Shown: positions 1 through 8,432 of the stretch, piece by piece
Position numbering within the stretch: position 1 is the first letter of the stretch
How the letters are laid out: every line of letters begins with the position of its first letter
Assembly (NCBI RefSeq): GCF_030656345.1
Contig: NZ_JAUSNR010000007.1
Coordinates: forward strand, 1-64,000
Direction: 5' to 3'
DNA: 64,000 bases
From: Pseudotabrizicola sp.
GTDB lineage: Bacteria; Pseudomonadota; Alphaproteobacteria; Rhodobacterales; Rhodobacteraceae
Program-made: the position numbers and the translations under genes
Notes under the pieces: generated by a model
What the model was told of the DNA's origin: nothing
What the model saw: only the letters and a program-made list of their open reading frames with translations
The model's database searches: none

Positions 1-1409
1 TTCATCAGGCCGATGTTGCCTTCCTGAATAAGATCAAGGAATTGCAGCCCGCGGTTGGTGTATTTCTTGGCGATGGAGATGACCAGACGCAGGTTGGCCT
101 CGACCATTTCCTTCTTGGCCTGACGCGCCTCTTTCTCGCCCTTCTGCACCTGATTGACGATGCGGCGGAATTCGGAAATGTCGACGCCGATATACTGGCC
201 GACCACGGCCATTTCGGCCCGCAGTTCTTCGACCTTTTCGCGCGAGCGTTCCATCAGCGCCTGCCAGCCGCGACCGCCTTTGGCGGCCATGCGGTCGCAC
301 CATGACGGGTCCAGCTCATAGCCCTGATATTCGTCAATGAATTCGCGGCGGTTGATGCGGGCGGCGTCGGCGAGTTTGACCATGCCGGAGTTGATGGTCA
401 TGATCTTGCGGTTGATGCCGTACAGCTGGTCGATCAGCGCCTCAATCCGGTTGTTGTGCAGGTGCAGCTCATTCACCATCACCACGATTTCAGAGCGCAG
501 TTTCTGGTAGGCGGCTTCATCCTTGGCGGAGAAATGGGATTTTTCCGACAGCGTGGCGGTCATCCGCGCCTCTTGCATGTCGGCCAGCTTGACGTAATCG
601 CGGGCGATGATGGCCAGCGTTTCCAGGACCTTGGGTTTGAGCGCCGCCTCCATCGCGGCGAGCGACATGTTGGAGGCTTCGTCATCGTCGTCATCATCAT
701 CGCTGCGCATCAGCGGGTTGCCGTCGGCGTCGAGTTCGGGTTCCGAGGATTCGGTGCGGCGCGGCGTGGCGGCGGTGACATCGACGCCGTCCAGACCGGG
801 CGCGCCGATCGGGCCGTCGAGGTCTTCCTCGCCATCAAGGCTGCGGCCAAAGGTGGCCTCAAGGTCGATGACGTCGCGCAACAGGATGTCTTCGTTCAGA
901 AGTTCGTCACGCCAGATGGTGATGGCCTGAAAGGTCAGCGGGCTTTCGCACAGGCCCAGAATCATGGTGTTGCGGCCGGCCTCGATCCGCTTGGCGATGG
1001 CGATTTCGCCTTCGCGCGACAGCAGTTCCACGCTGCCCATTTCGCGCAAGTACATCCGCACCGGGTCATCGGTGCGGTCCAGCGTTTCTGTGGTGGAGCC
1101 GGCGACAGCCACTTCGCGTGAGGTCGAGGAGGTTTCCACCAGCTCGCCGCCCAAGGGCGGTTCGCCGTCTTCGACCTCATCATCCTCGATCACGTTGATG
1201 CCCATTTCGGAGAGCATCGACATGACGTCTTCGATCTGTTCCGACGACACCTGTTCCGGCGGCATGACCTGATTGAGCTGTTCGTAAGTGATGTAGCCAC
1301 GCTCGCGCGCGTCGGCGATCATCTTCTTGACAGCCGTCTGGCTCATGTCGAGAGAGACATCGGCCTCCTCTGCCTCTGGTTTGCCGTCGTCGGTGTCTTT
1401 CAGGGCCAT
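1..1409 (-). CDS. rpoD: RNA polymerase sigma-70 factor RpoD, 3' end missing
   Basis: This is the primary housekeeping sigma factor, which directs RNA polymerase core to -10/-35 promoters. It starts at ATG 1407-1409 ([10 protein letters not shown]) behind a GGAG-type ribosome site and stays open to the left edge, giving about 469 codons of a protein that is usually 600-670 residues. The N-terminal region 1.1 is visible, then region 1.2 ([22 protein letters not shown]), then the non-conserved segment with a run of seven aspartates. The cut falls inside region 2 just after [20 protein letters not shown] and EGNIGLM. The promoter-binding regions 3 and 4 lie outside the window. dnaG is just upstream on the same strand, the usual dnaG-rpoD order. 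Identification is very secure. Confidence 0.96.
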   Translation of the reverse strand, partial: MALKDTDDGKPEAEEADVSLDMSQTAVKKMIADARERGYITYEQLNQVMPPEQVSSEQIEDVMSMLSEMGINVIEDDEVEDGEPPLGGELVETSSTSREVAVAGSTTETLDRTDDPVRMYLREMGSVELLSREGEIAIAKRIEAGRNTMILGLCESPLTFQAITIWRDELLNEDILLRDVIDLEATFGRSLDGEEDLDGPIGAPGLDGVDVTAATPRRTESSEPELDADGNPLMRSDDDDDDDEASNMSLAAMEAALKPKVLETLAIIARDYVKLADMQEARMTATLSEKSHFSAKDEAAYQKLRSEIVVMVNELHLHNNRIEALIDQLYGINRKIMTINSGMVKLADAARINRREFIDEYQGYELDPSWCDRMAAKGGRGWQALMERSREKVEELRAEMAVVGQYIGVDISEFRRIVNQVQKGEKEARQAKKEMVEANLRLVISIAKKYTNRGLQFLDLIQEGNIGLM

Positions 1410-1508
1410 GGGTGCTCCTTGAGGGCGCGAAGGGCGAATCGGTGCGCTCGTTTCCGAATCAATACCCCGAATCACACCGGATTACAGGTCGGAAGCTGCA
1501 CTTTCTTG

Positions 1509-1522
1509 CCCGATAGGTCGGG
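1509..1522. other. short hairpin between dnaG and rpoD
   Basis: CCCGA and TCGGG form a 5-bp stem with a 4-nt loop in the dnaG-rpoD gap. Read on the minus strand it follows the dnaG stop and is trailed by a purine-rich stretch, not a T run. It could be a weak terminator or a processing site that lowers dnaG relative to rpoD, which is inference. It is too small to be sure it is functional. Confidence 0.3.
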
Positions 1523-1533
1523 AAAAGGGTTAC

Positions 1534-3513
1534 TCATTGCTTACCACCACGTCCGCCACGGGTGAAATCGATCGACTGGTGCAGCGAACGGGCGCGGTTC
1601 AGCTCGTCCCGGTCCAGCTCGACGCCGTTCGGGGCGATCACTGATTCGCCCTTGGCATCCTGCGGTCCGCGTGCGGCTGAGTGGCGGGCCTCGGCGGCTT
1701 TGGACACGCGCCAGGTCAGACCCTCATCGGCCACACCTGTTACATCGTCTTCGGCCTCGGCAATTTCAAGGCGGTGCGCACGATCTGCCTGCAGACGGGC
1801 CAGTGCTTCGGCAAGGCAGTGTTCGGCAGCGTCATCGGGGGCGGTGGCGCTGATGGCGGCGGTGATGCGGACATGCGGGTGCAGCAACACGGCTTCGGTC
1901 GGCAGCGGGGCCTGTTCCATCAGCAGGGCCAGCAGATCAGGCGCAGACTGGTGATAAAGGATCAGGCTGCGCAGGGTGTCATGGCCGTGGCCCAGAAAAT
2001 CCAGCCGTTCGAGCGCGGATTCGAACCGGGCGATCAGGCCGGGGTGATGGATGCAGGCCGCCAGCACCACCGCTTCGCGCAAGGAGTCCTGCACCAGATC
2101 GGCGGGGGTGGCGAGCAGCGACAGTTTGGTGCTGGCCATCGGGGCCACGGGTTGAAACGGTTTGCCGCGTTGGCCCGGCTGCCAGGGGGCGCGGGGGGGG
2201 CGCGGGGTGAAGGGGGTAAAGGGGCGGGCATTGGTGCCGAACAGATCGCCGCGCAGGCGCTTGATCTCCTCGCCGTAATGGCCGCGGATTGACGGGTCGG
2301 CAATGCGTTTGAGGGCGGTGCGCAGGGTTTTGTCCAGCGCTGCCTTGCGTTCGGGGCTGTCGAAATTCTTGCCCTCGGTCTCGCGCCGCCACAGCAGGCT
2401 GACCATGGGTTGCGCCGTGTCGATCACCTTTTGCATGGCAGGCGCGCCTTGGCTCTTGATCAGGTCATCCGGGTCCAGCCCCGGCGGCAGGACGGCAAAG
2501 CGCAGGCCCTTGCCCGCCTCCAGGAGCGGCAGGGCAAGGTCGATGACGCGCAGGGCCGCGCGGATGCCTGCCGTGTCGCCATCGAGCGCGATCACCGGCT
2601 CGTCCGCGATGCGCCACATCAGGCGCAGCTGGTCTTCGGTGACGGCGGTGCCGAGCGGGGCGACGGTGGCCTGAAACCCGGCCTCGGACAGGGCGATCAC
2701 ATCCATATAGCCTTCGGCCACGATCAGCGGCTGGCCCTTGCCCGCCGCCTCGCGCGCCGGGGCGTGATTGTAGAGGTTGCGACCCTTGTCGAAGAGTTCC
2801 GTTTCCGGGCCGTTGAGGTATTTGGCCCGTGCATTCGGGTCCATCGCCCGTCCGCCAAGGCTGATGGCGCGGCCCCGCGCGTCGCGGATCGGGAAGATGA
2901 TGCGGCCCCGGAAGCGGTCATAGATCGACCCGTCATCAGCCTTGGCGCAGACGCCGGAGCCGGTGATCAGATCAGCGGCAAAGCCCTTCTGGATCAGGGC
3001 GGTGAACAGGGCCTGGCGCGCATCGGGGGCAAAGCCGATTTCCCAGCGGTCGATGGCCGCGTCGGATAACCCGCGTTTGGCGATATAGGCGCGGGCATCG
3101 GCTGCCGCCCCGGTTTTGAGTTGCAGGCGGAACCATTTGACCGCCTCTTCCATCACCTGCGCAAGCTGGGTACGGTGATCCTGCTTTTCTGCCGCCTTCG
3201 GGTCGCGGGCGGGCATCGGCAGCCCGGCCTCGCGCGCCAGAATCTCGACGGCCTCCATGAAGCCGGTGTTTTCAGACTCCTTGATGAAGGTCAGCACATC
3301 GCCTTTGGCGTGGCAGCCGAAGCAATAGTAGAACCCCTTGCGATCATCGACATGGAAACTGGCGGATTTTTCCTGATGGAACGGGCAGGGCGCCCACCAG
3401 TCGCCTTTGGCCATGTTGGATTTGCGCATGTCCCAGGTGACCTTGCGCCCCACGATCTGTGAGAGCGAGATCCGGGTGCGCAATTCGTCAAGGAATCCGG
3501 GTGGCAGGGACAT
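1534..3513 (-). CDS. dnaG: DNA primase DnaG
   Basis: DnaG makes the RNA primers for replication at the fork, working with DnaB helicase. The start is ATG 3511-3513 (MSLPPGFLDELR), giving 659 residues, a normal length. The CHC2 zinc finger is intact with C43, H46, C64 and C67. The TOPRIM core follows, with VAEGYMDVIAL and the acidic ALDGDTAG metal-binding motif. The C-terminal third is less conserved, with a Pro-rich linker (RPFTPFTPRPPRAP) before the helicase-interacting domain. The reading frame stays open far upstream of the chosen Met, but that stretch (to 4248) is antisense to another gene and lacks primase similarity. The gene precedes rpoD as in many proteobacteria. Confidence 0.96.
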   Translation of the reverse strand: MSLPPGFLDELRTRISLSQIVGRKVTWDMRKSNMAKGDWWAPCPFHQEKSASFHVDDRKGFYYCFGCHAKGDVLTFIKESENTGFMEAVEILAREAGLPMPARDPKAAEKQDHRTQLAQVMEEAVKWFRLQLKTGAAADARAYIAKRGLSDAAIDRWEIGFAPDARQALFTALIQKGFAADLITGSGVCAKADDGSIYDRFRGRIIFPIRDARGRAISLGGRAMDPNARAKYLNGPETELFDKGRNLYNHAPAREAAGKGQPLIVAEGYMDVIALSEAGFQATVAPLGTAVTEDQLRLMWRIADEPVIALDGDTAGIRAALRVIDLALPLLEAGKGLRFAVLPPGLDPDDLIKSQGAPAMQKVIDTAQPMVSLLWRRETEGKNFDSPERKAALDKTLRTALKRIADPSIRGHYGEEIKRLRGDLFGTNARPFTPFTPRPPRAPWQPGQRGKPFQPVAPMASTKLSLLATPADLVQDSLREAVVLAACIHHPGLIARFESALERLDFLGHGHDTLRSLILYHQSAPDLLALLMEQAPLPTEAVLLHPHVRITAAISATAPDDAAEHCLAEALARLQADRAHRLEIAEAEDDVTGVADEGLTWRVSKAAEARHSAARGPQDAKGESVIAPNGVELDRDELNRARSLHQSIDFTRGGRGGKQ

Positions 3514-3569
3514 GGGTTCTATATCGGGTCTTCGGTCTGCCGAGTCCAGCGCGGGGTGCTGCGGGGGGA

Positions 3570-3601
3570 GCCTCCGGCGGGAGTATTTGGGAAAGGTGCA
3601 A
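3570..3601 (+). repeat. dispersed intergenic repeat, copy A (single arm)
   Basis: This reads GCCTCCGGCGGGAGTATTT, then a variable GGG, then AAAGGTGCAA. It is one arm of a repeat also present at about 20.3, 33.0, 52.5 and 62.4 kb. It sits alone in the 150-base gap between the divergent dnaG and the gene at 3664, with no inverted partner. Confidence 0.75.
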
Positions 3602-3663
3602 TGCCGGGGCGTTGTCTTGGGGGGCTGCGGGGGGTAATTGCAGGCCAGCAAACGGAGGCGGGT

Positions 3664-4281
3664 ATGGACGCGGATCAGATCGGGGCTTTGTTCACGCGGG
3701 GCGATGGCAGCTATCTGTGTGCGCGCTGGGGGCGGCCTGTCGTGCCGGTGGTGTTTGGGGTGGAAGACGCCACGCTGGGGGTGATCAAGGGCGCGGTTGA
3801 GGCGGTGGCGGCACTGGCCGGGCATGAGGTGGCGGAAACCGATACCGAACTCGGGGCCAATCTGATGCTGTTTTTCGTGCGCGACTGGGACGAGCTGCGC
3901 GGGGTGCCGAAGCTGGACCAGCTGATCCCCGGGTTGATGCCGCTTCTGGACCGGCTGGAGGCGGCGGGGGCCAACCAGTACCGCACCTTCCGCTTTGATG
4001 CGGCGGGGGCGATCAAGGCGTGCTTTGTGCTGGTGCGGATGGATGCACATCTGGCTGACCTGCCCGCCGAGACGCTGGCCCTGTCGCAGGCGGTGCAGGC
4101 GGTGCTGACCTGGAGCGAGCAGGCGTTTGCGGCGGGGTCGCCGCTGGCGATGCTGGGCGGGGTGGCGGTGCTGCGGCCCGAGGTGGCGGCGGTGATCCGC
4201 GCCGCCTACCACCCGGTGCTGCCGGTGGCGGGGCGCGACGCCAGCCACGCGTTGCGGCTGGCGGCGCGGATGGGGTTTTAG
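3664..4281 (+). CDS. conserved hypothetical protein
   Basis: I do not recognise this 205-residue protein. I chose ATG 3664 (MDADQIGALFTRGDG); the frame stays open upstream, but that part runs through repeat copy A and looks non-coding. There is no signal peptide and no clear membrane span. It is a soluble alpha/beta-looking sequence with ELGANLMLFFVRDWDEL and LLDRLEAAGANQYRTFRFD. The latter resembles a compact enzyme or sensor core, but I can name no catalytic motif. It runs divergently from dnaG, and its last four bases overlap the end of the convergent creA gene. Codon use is the same GC-rich type as its neighbours, so it is a resident gene. Confidence 0.75.
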   Translation: MDADQIGALFTRGDGSYLCARWGRPVVPVVFGVEDATLGVIKGAVEAVAALAGHEVAETDTELGANLMLFFVRDWDELRGVPKLDQLIPGLMPLLDRLEAAGANQYRTFRFDAAGAIKACFVLVRMDAHLADLPAETLALSQAVQAVLTWSEQAFAAGSPLAMLGGVAVLRPEVAAVIRAAYHPVLPVAGRDASHALRLAARMGF

Positions 4282-4727
4282 GGTGCGGAAAGCGGGATGA
4301 CCGAGATCGACATCTTGCCGGAGCCTTGGGTCAGTTCGTTGGCATGGGCCAGATAGACCAGTGCGTTGTTGGCACGGTCATAGATCCGGGTGATGCGCAG
4401 GGATTTCAGGATCAGGGACTGGCGTTCGGAAAACACCGTCTCGCCGCGTTTGCCGTCCTTGATGTCGCCAAGGGTGATCGGGCCGGTCTGCACGCAGTCG
4501 ACGGCGGAGTAGGACGGGTCTTCGAACCAGTTGCCATTGGCCAGCCGGTCGATCAGCGAGCGGTCAAAATAGGCCAGATGGCAGGTGACGCCTTGCACTT
4601 TCGGGTCGGCCACGCTTTCGATGATGATGTCATTGCCGACCCAGTCCACCCCGACGCGGCCGATTTCTTCGGACATTGCGGGGGTGGTGGCGAGGGTGAG
4701 GGCAAGCAGAAGGGCGGCGCGGTGCAT
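4278..4727 (-). CDS. creA: CreA family protein
   Basis: A 149-residue protein of the CreA family, a widespread proteobacterial periplasmic family of unknown biochemical role. The first 19 residues (MHRAALLLALTLATTPAMS) form a Sec signal peptide with likely cleavage near AMS-EE. The mature part carries the family landmarks: VGNDIIIESVADPKVQGVTCHLAYFD, two cysteines (in VTCHL and VDCVQ) that could form a disulfide, GPITLGD, and LKSLRITRIYD followed by NALVYLAHA. Length matches E. coli CreA. It is convergent with the preceding hypothetical gene and divergent from ybgC. Confidence 0.9.
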   Translation of the reverse strand: MHRAALLLALTLATTPAMSEEIGRVGVDWVGNDIIIESVADPKVQGVTCHLAYFDRSLIDRLANGNWFEDPSYSAVDCVQTGPITLGDIKDGKRGETVFSERQSLILKSLRITRIYDRANNALVYLAHANELTQGSGKMSISVIPLSAP

Positions 4728-4798
4728 GAGGGTCTCCGTTCATGGGGGTGGGGAACGTGCGGCGGGGGCCTGGGTTCCGCGGGGTTGGAAAAAGGGGG

Positions 4799-5221
4799 AT
4801 GGATGTGAAGAGTGACGTGACGGGGGCGCATCGGTTTGAGCTTCGGGTCTATTACGAGGATACCGATCTGGCGGGCATCGTCTATTACGCCAATTATCTG
4901 CGGTTTATCGAGCGGGGGCGGACCGAATGGGTGCGCGCGCTTGGGGTCGATCAGGGAAAGCTGCGGGCGGAGGCGGGGATCGTCTTTGCCGTGCGGCGGG
5001 TGGAGGCGGATTATCTGCGGCCAGCGGTGTTTGATGATCAGCTGGCTGTGGTGACCGGGCTGGTGGAGCTGGGCGGCGCGCGGATCGTGCTGGATCAGAC
5101 GGTCTGGCGTGGCGACGAGCGGCTGTTTGCGGCGCGGGTGGTGCTGGTCTGTCTGGGGCCTGACATGGGGCCGGTGCGGATACCGGAGGCGGTGAGGGGG
5201 TTGCTGATTGGGGGTGTGTAA
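4799..5221 (+). CDS. ybgC: YbgC family acyl-CoA thioesterase
   Basis: A hotdog-fold thioesterase of the YbgC/4-hydroxybenzoyl-CoA type, 140 residues. The start at ATG 4799 (MDVKSDVTG) has AAAGGGGG just upstream; an earlier in-frame ATG at 4742 lacks this and adds a low-complexity leader. The signature VYYEDTDLAGIVYYANYLRFIERGRTEW contains the catalytic Asp and the Y-x-N motif. YbgC cleaves short-chain acyl-CoA and acyl-ACP and is normally the first gene of the tol-pal operon. Here it points towards tolQ but is separated from it by two opposite-strand regulatory genes. Confidence 0.92.
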   Translation: MDVKSDVTGAHRFELRVYYEDTDLAGIVYYANYLRFIERGRTEWVRALGVDQGKLRAEAGIVFAVRRVEADYLRPAVFDDQLAVVTGLVELGGARIVLDQTVWRGDERLFAARVVLVCLGPDMGPVRIPEAVRGLLIGGV

Positions 5222-5379
5222 CAGAAGGGGGGAGGGGATTTTTGGGATGACTGAAATCAGGCGTTTGGAAATTTTCTCAGAGAGGTTTTAACGATTGAGG
5301 GGTGGACGGGGGGGCTGCAAGAAGGTCCCGTGCCCTATCGCTCTGCGCAGGGGGAATGAGCGACCGGACGCCCTGTCCA
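5222..5379. other. gap between convergent ybgC and response regulator
   Basis: About 160 bases between two converging genes. It has purine-rich runs (GGGGGGAGGGG) and no open frame with coding character. I see no clear terminator hairpin. Confidence 0.4.
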
Positions 5380-5778
5380 TCAGTCCGGCACTTTGGTGAA
5401 AGACCTGCTGTCGCTGGCAAGCAAACTTGCCATCCTGTCGATGATGTCATGATCATTGTAGGGTTTCGAGAAAAACAGGCTCCCCGATGGCAGGCTGCTT
5501 TCTGCGACGATCGCCGCGCCGGAGGCGACGAGCAGCTTTACAGGGGGCCATCGGTTACGGATGTAATGCGAGAGCTTTATGCCATCCATTGACCCGGGCA
5601 TCTGCACATCGGTGAACACCAGATCGATGTCGTCGCGCGATTCCAGAATGCGGATGGCTTCGTCTGCATCACAGGCTTCGAGCGCCTCGTACCCGGCAGA
5701 CCGGACAAGATCGACGGCACCCATCCGGATGATCGCAGTGTCTTCAACCACGAGGACGACAGCCCTACCGTTCTTCAT
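5380..5778 (-). CDS. single-domain response regulator
   Basis: A 132-residue receiver domain with no output domain. The phosphorylation pocket is complete: acidic pair E12-D13, acceptor D57 in VFTDVQMPG, the switch Ser in LLVASGAA, and the invariant Lys in FFSKPY. Such stand-alone receivers act by binding other proteins or by passing phosphate along a relay. It lies downstream of the histidine kinase at 5864 on the same strand with an 85-base gap, so the two probably form one unit. The family branch (MDGIKLSHYIRNRWPPVKLLVASG) is the CheY-like type often paired with HisKA_2/HWE kinases in alphaproteobacteria. The target is unknown. Confidence 0.9.
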   Translation of the reverse strand: MKNGRAVVLVVEDTAIIRMGAVDLVRSAGYEALEACDADEAIRILESRDDIDLVFTDVQMPGSMDGIKLSHYIRNRWPPVKLLVASGAAIVAESSLPSGSLFFSKPYNDHDIIDRMASLLASDSRSFTKVPD

Positions 5779-5863
5779 CTGCTTCCTGTCTCTGAAATGA
5801 TAAGCCCGCAGGCATCGGCATCATAGCCACTGATAACAAAGCCCGCAGTCAACCCTTTGGTTC

Positions 5864-6916
5864 CTACGCAGCGGGCCGGATGTCTTTATGGTGACCGGCG
5901 CTGCCGCGATGACGGATCGTGATGGCGGTGCCGGGATCTGCATCGCTCAACCGGAGTTCGCAGTCCAGGTTCTTGGTCAGCGCTTCCACAATGCCGGTTC
6001 CGAGGCCCGCTTTGGGCGCGCTGCTGCCCGCTGGCATCCCGATGCCATCGTCGGTGACAGACAAAGTCCAGCTGCTGCCGGACGCGTGGTAGGCAACCTC
6101 AATCCTGCCCGTCGCCTGATCGGGGAACGCGTGTTTGAGCGCGTTGATCACCAGTTCGGTGACAATAAGGCCCAGACTGATGGAAACCTTTGCTGTCACG
6201 GCACTGTCATCGGCCATGACCGAGATCGAGAGGCGATCAGGGTCTGCGATCATCGACGCGCCAAGGCTGTCGCACAGCTGCGTCAGATAGGTGCGTATCC
6301 CGACCGCGCCGCCGGGAGAGGTTGAAAGCTGTTTTTGCACCGCTGCAATCGACATCACCCGGTGATGGGCATTGTGAAGGTGGCCGCGCACCTCTTCGGA
6401 CTGTACCTTGCGTGCGCTTTGCATCAGGACGCTGGCGATGATCTGCAGGCTGTTTGCGACCCGGTGCTGGACTTCCTGAAGCAGGATCGCCTTTTCCCGG
6501 ACCAGATCGTCTTTCAGCCGTGCGTCGGCGCGCGCGTCGGTGACATCGGTCACCGCAAGCAGCAACCGGACACGATCTGTGTCGCCGTCATCCAAAGTGC
6601 AGGCATTGACGATCAGGTTGCGGGTTTTCCGGTCCGGCCGTTTGAGATCAATCTCATAGGCTTCGATACGTGCGCTTCCCGCAGCGGTCGTCTTCAGCAA
6701 AGACGCAAGCCTGGGCATCGCCCATTCGCCGTTTCCAACCGCGCTGAGGTGCCTGCCGGGCAGCGTCACTGGGTCAAGCTCGAAGGCCCGGCAGAACGAG
6801 GCGCTGGCCGCGATGATCACCTGATCTGCGGATAGAAAAAGCAGAGGTTCATGCGAGGAAACCACCACGGCAAGTGTGCTTGCCGCTTCAAAGTGGGCGG
6901 CAGGTGTCTTGGACAT
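5864..6916 (-). CDS. PAS-HisKA_2 sensor histidine kinase
   Basis: A soluble kinase of 350 residues. I start it at ATG 6914-6916 (MSKTPAAHFEAA), preceded by AAAGGGGG; the open frame continues upstream to 7192 but only through the promoter gap. Residues 15-130 form a PAS-like sensor (LLFLSADQVIIAASASFCRAF). The HisKA_2 dimerisation/phosphotransfer helix holds H151 in LLQEVQHRVANSLQII. The HATPase domain follows, with N258 in the N box, DDGIGMP at 289-295 and GLGTGIV at 304-310. No membrane segment is present, so it senses a cytoplasmic signal. This kinase family commonly feeds stand-alone receivers such as its neighbour or the PhyR general stress pathway. The ligand cannot be inferred. Confidence 0.92.
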   Translation of the reverse strand: MSKTPAAHFEAASTLAVVVSSHEPLLFLSADQVIIAASASFCRAFELDPVTLPGRHLSAVGNGEWAMPRLASLLKTTAAGSARIEAYEIDLKRPDRKTRNLIVNACTLDDGDTDRVRLLLAVTDVTDARADARLKDDLVREKAILLQEVQHRVANSLQIIASVLMQSARKVQSEEVRGHLHNAHHRVMSIAAVQKQLSTSPGGAVGIRTYLTQLCDSLGASMIADPDRLSISVMADDSAVTAKVSISLGLIVTELVINALKHAFPDQATGRIEVAYHASGSSWTLSVTDDGIGMPAGSSAPKAGLGTGIVEALTKNLDCELRLSDADPGTAITIRHRGSAGHHKDIRPAA

Positions 6917-7237
6917 ATCAGAAGCCCCCTTTGGCCGGGAACTCGCGGAGCAAGTCAACACCCGGCACAGGCGCAGTACAGGGGGATGCCCTGAACTGAC
7001 GATCTGACTGTGCCTACCACACCCTTGCGGGGGCAGCACCACCCTTAATGGTCCGGGTCTTCCGCGACACCTGCCCACCCGCAGGCTGACGCGGCATGAT
7101 GCCGCCTTTCGACTGTTACACCATGTTTCAGCCGTCCACCGCCTTGTGACGCAGTTGTGTTGGCAATCCGCTTCAAATCCAGATAGAATCACTGCTAACA
7201 GGCGGTCACCAAGGCCCCGATAACAAGAGCAGGCGTA
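6917..7237. promoter_or_regulatory. divergent control region between histidine kinase and tolQ
   Basis: These 321 bases separate two divergent genes and must hold promoters for both. No coding frame is convincing. A small palindrome GCGGCATGATGCCGC lies near 7093. The best promoter match, on the plus strand, is listed separately. Confidence 0.6.
7160..7189 (+). promoter_or_regulatory. sigma-70-type promoter for tolQ
   Basis: TTGGCA at 7160-7165 and TAGAAT at 7184-7189 are separated by 18 bases, close to the consensus for a housekeeping promoter, and lie about 50 bases before the tolQ start. This would give tol-pal its own promoter, as needed because ybgC is cut off by the inserted regulatory genes. 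Confidence 0.55.
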
Positions 7238-7933
7238 ATGGAAACGGAAACCCTTGCGATGGCGCAGGAGATTGATTTCTCTTTGATCGCCCTTTTTGCA
7301 CGCGCGACGCTGACGGTGAAGGTCGTCATGATCATGCTGATGGTCATGTCATTCTGGTCCTGGGCGACGATTGTGCAACGGCACATCCTGTACCGTCTGG
7401 CCCGGCGTGAGGCGGCGGTGTTTGACCGCGCCTTCTGGTCTGGCGAGCCGCTGGATGAGCTGTTCGAGAAGATCGGGCCAACGCCTGAAGGGGCCAGCGA
7501 GAAGATTTTCGCCGCCGGCATGATGGAGTGGCGGCGCAGCCACCGGCAGGACGGGGCGCTGATCGCCGGCGCGCAGGCGCGGATCGACCGGGCGATGAAT
7601 GTGGCGATTGCGCGCGAAAGCGAGCGGCTGAACAACGGTCTGTCCTTCCTTGCCACCACCGGGGCGACGGCGCCGTTCATCGGGCTGTTCGGCACGGTCT
7701 GGGGCATCAAGCACGCGTTTGAGCAGATTGCCATTTCGCAGAACACCAACCTTGCCGTCGTGGCCCCCGGCATCGCCGAGGCGCTGCTGGCCACCGGCAT
7801 CGGCCTTGTTGCCGCCATTCCGGCGGTGGTGTTCTACAACAAGCTGAATTCCGACAGTGAGCGTATTCTGGGCGGCTATGAAAGCTTTGCCGATGAATTC
7901 GCGACCATCCTGTCGCGCCAGCTGGACGCCTGA
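7238..7933 (+). CDS. tolQ: Tol-Pal system subunit TolQ
   Basis: TolQ is the inner-membrane proton-channel subunit of the Tol-Pal machine, which pulls the outer membrane inward at the division site. The protein has 231 residues with three membrane spans: one near the N-terminus (LTVKVVMIMLMVMSFWSWATIV), then two in the second half. The ExbB/TolQ signature is clear: LSFLATTGATAPFIGLFGTVWGIKHAF and ATGIGLVAAIPAVVFYNKL. It heads a tightly packed operon; tolR starts three bases after its stop. Confidence 0.96.
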   Translation: METETLAMAQEIDFSLIALFARATLTVKVVMIMLMVMSFWSWATIVQRHILYRLARREAAVFDRAFWSGEPLDELFEKIGPTPEGASEKIFAAGMMEWRRSHRQDGALIAGAQARIDRAMNVAIARESERLNNGLSFLATTGATAPFIGLFGTVWGIKHAFEQIAISQNTNLAVVAPGIAEALLATGIGLVAAIPAVVFYNKLNSDSERILGGYESFADEFATILSRQLDA

Positions 7934-7936
7934 GCC

Positions 7937-8407
7937 ATGGCGGGCGGGGTTCAGCAAAGGTCGGGCGGCGGCACGGGGCGGCGCCGTCGCGGCAAGTCGG
8001 CCGCGATGAATGAGATCAACATCACGCCGTTTGTCGATGTGATGTTGGTGCTGCTGATCATCTTCATGGTTGCGGCACCGATGCTGACGGTGGGGGTTCC
8101 GGTGGAACTGCCGCGCACCGCGGCCAGTGCCTTGCCGACCGAACAGGAAGAGCCGCTGACCATCACGCTGACGGCGGACGGGCGGACGCTGATCCAGACC
8201 ACCGATGTGCCGGTGAACGAGCTGATCTTGCGGCTGACGGCGATTGCCGCCGAGCGGACGACGAACAAGGTGTTTTTGCGCGCCGACGGGGCGATCCCCT
8301 ATCAGCGGGTGGCGGAAGTCATGGGCGCGCTGAATGCGGGCGGGTTCAATTCCATCGGTCTGGTGACCGATACGGACGGGCCTGCGATGAACGGCAGCGG
8401 CAACTAA
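7937..8407 (+). CDS. tolR: Tol-Pal system subunit TolR
   Basis: TolR, 156 residues, pairs with TolQ in the proton-driven motor. After a basic N-terminus (GRRRRGKSAA) comes the family's single span, MNEINITPFVDVMLVLLIIFMVA, in which the Asp of PFVDV is the essential protonation site. A periplasmic ExbD/TolR domain follows (LTADGRTLIQTTDVPVNELILRL, KVFLRADGAIPYQRVAEVM). It begins three bases after tolQ and ends 25 bases before tolA. Confidence 0.96.
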   Translation: MAGGVQQRSGGGTGRRRRGKSAAMNEINITPFVDVMLVLLIIFMVAAPMLTVGVPVELPRTAASALPTEQEEPLTITLTADGRTLIQTTDVPVNELILRLTAIAAERTTNKVFLRADGAIPYQRVAEVMGALNAGGFNSIGLVTDTDGPAMNGSGN

Positions 8408-8432
8408 GGCCGATTGGGAAAACGCAGGCGTT

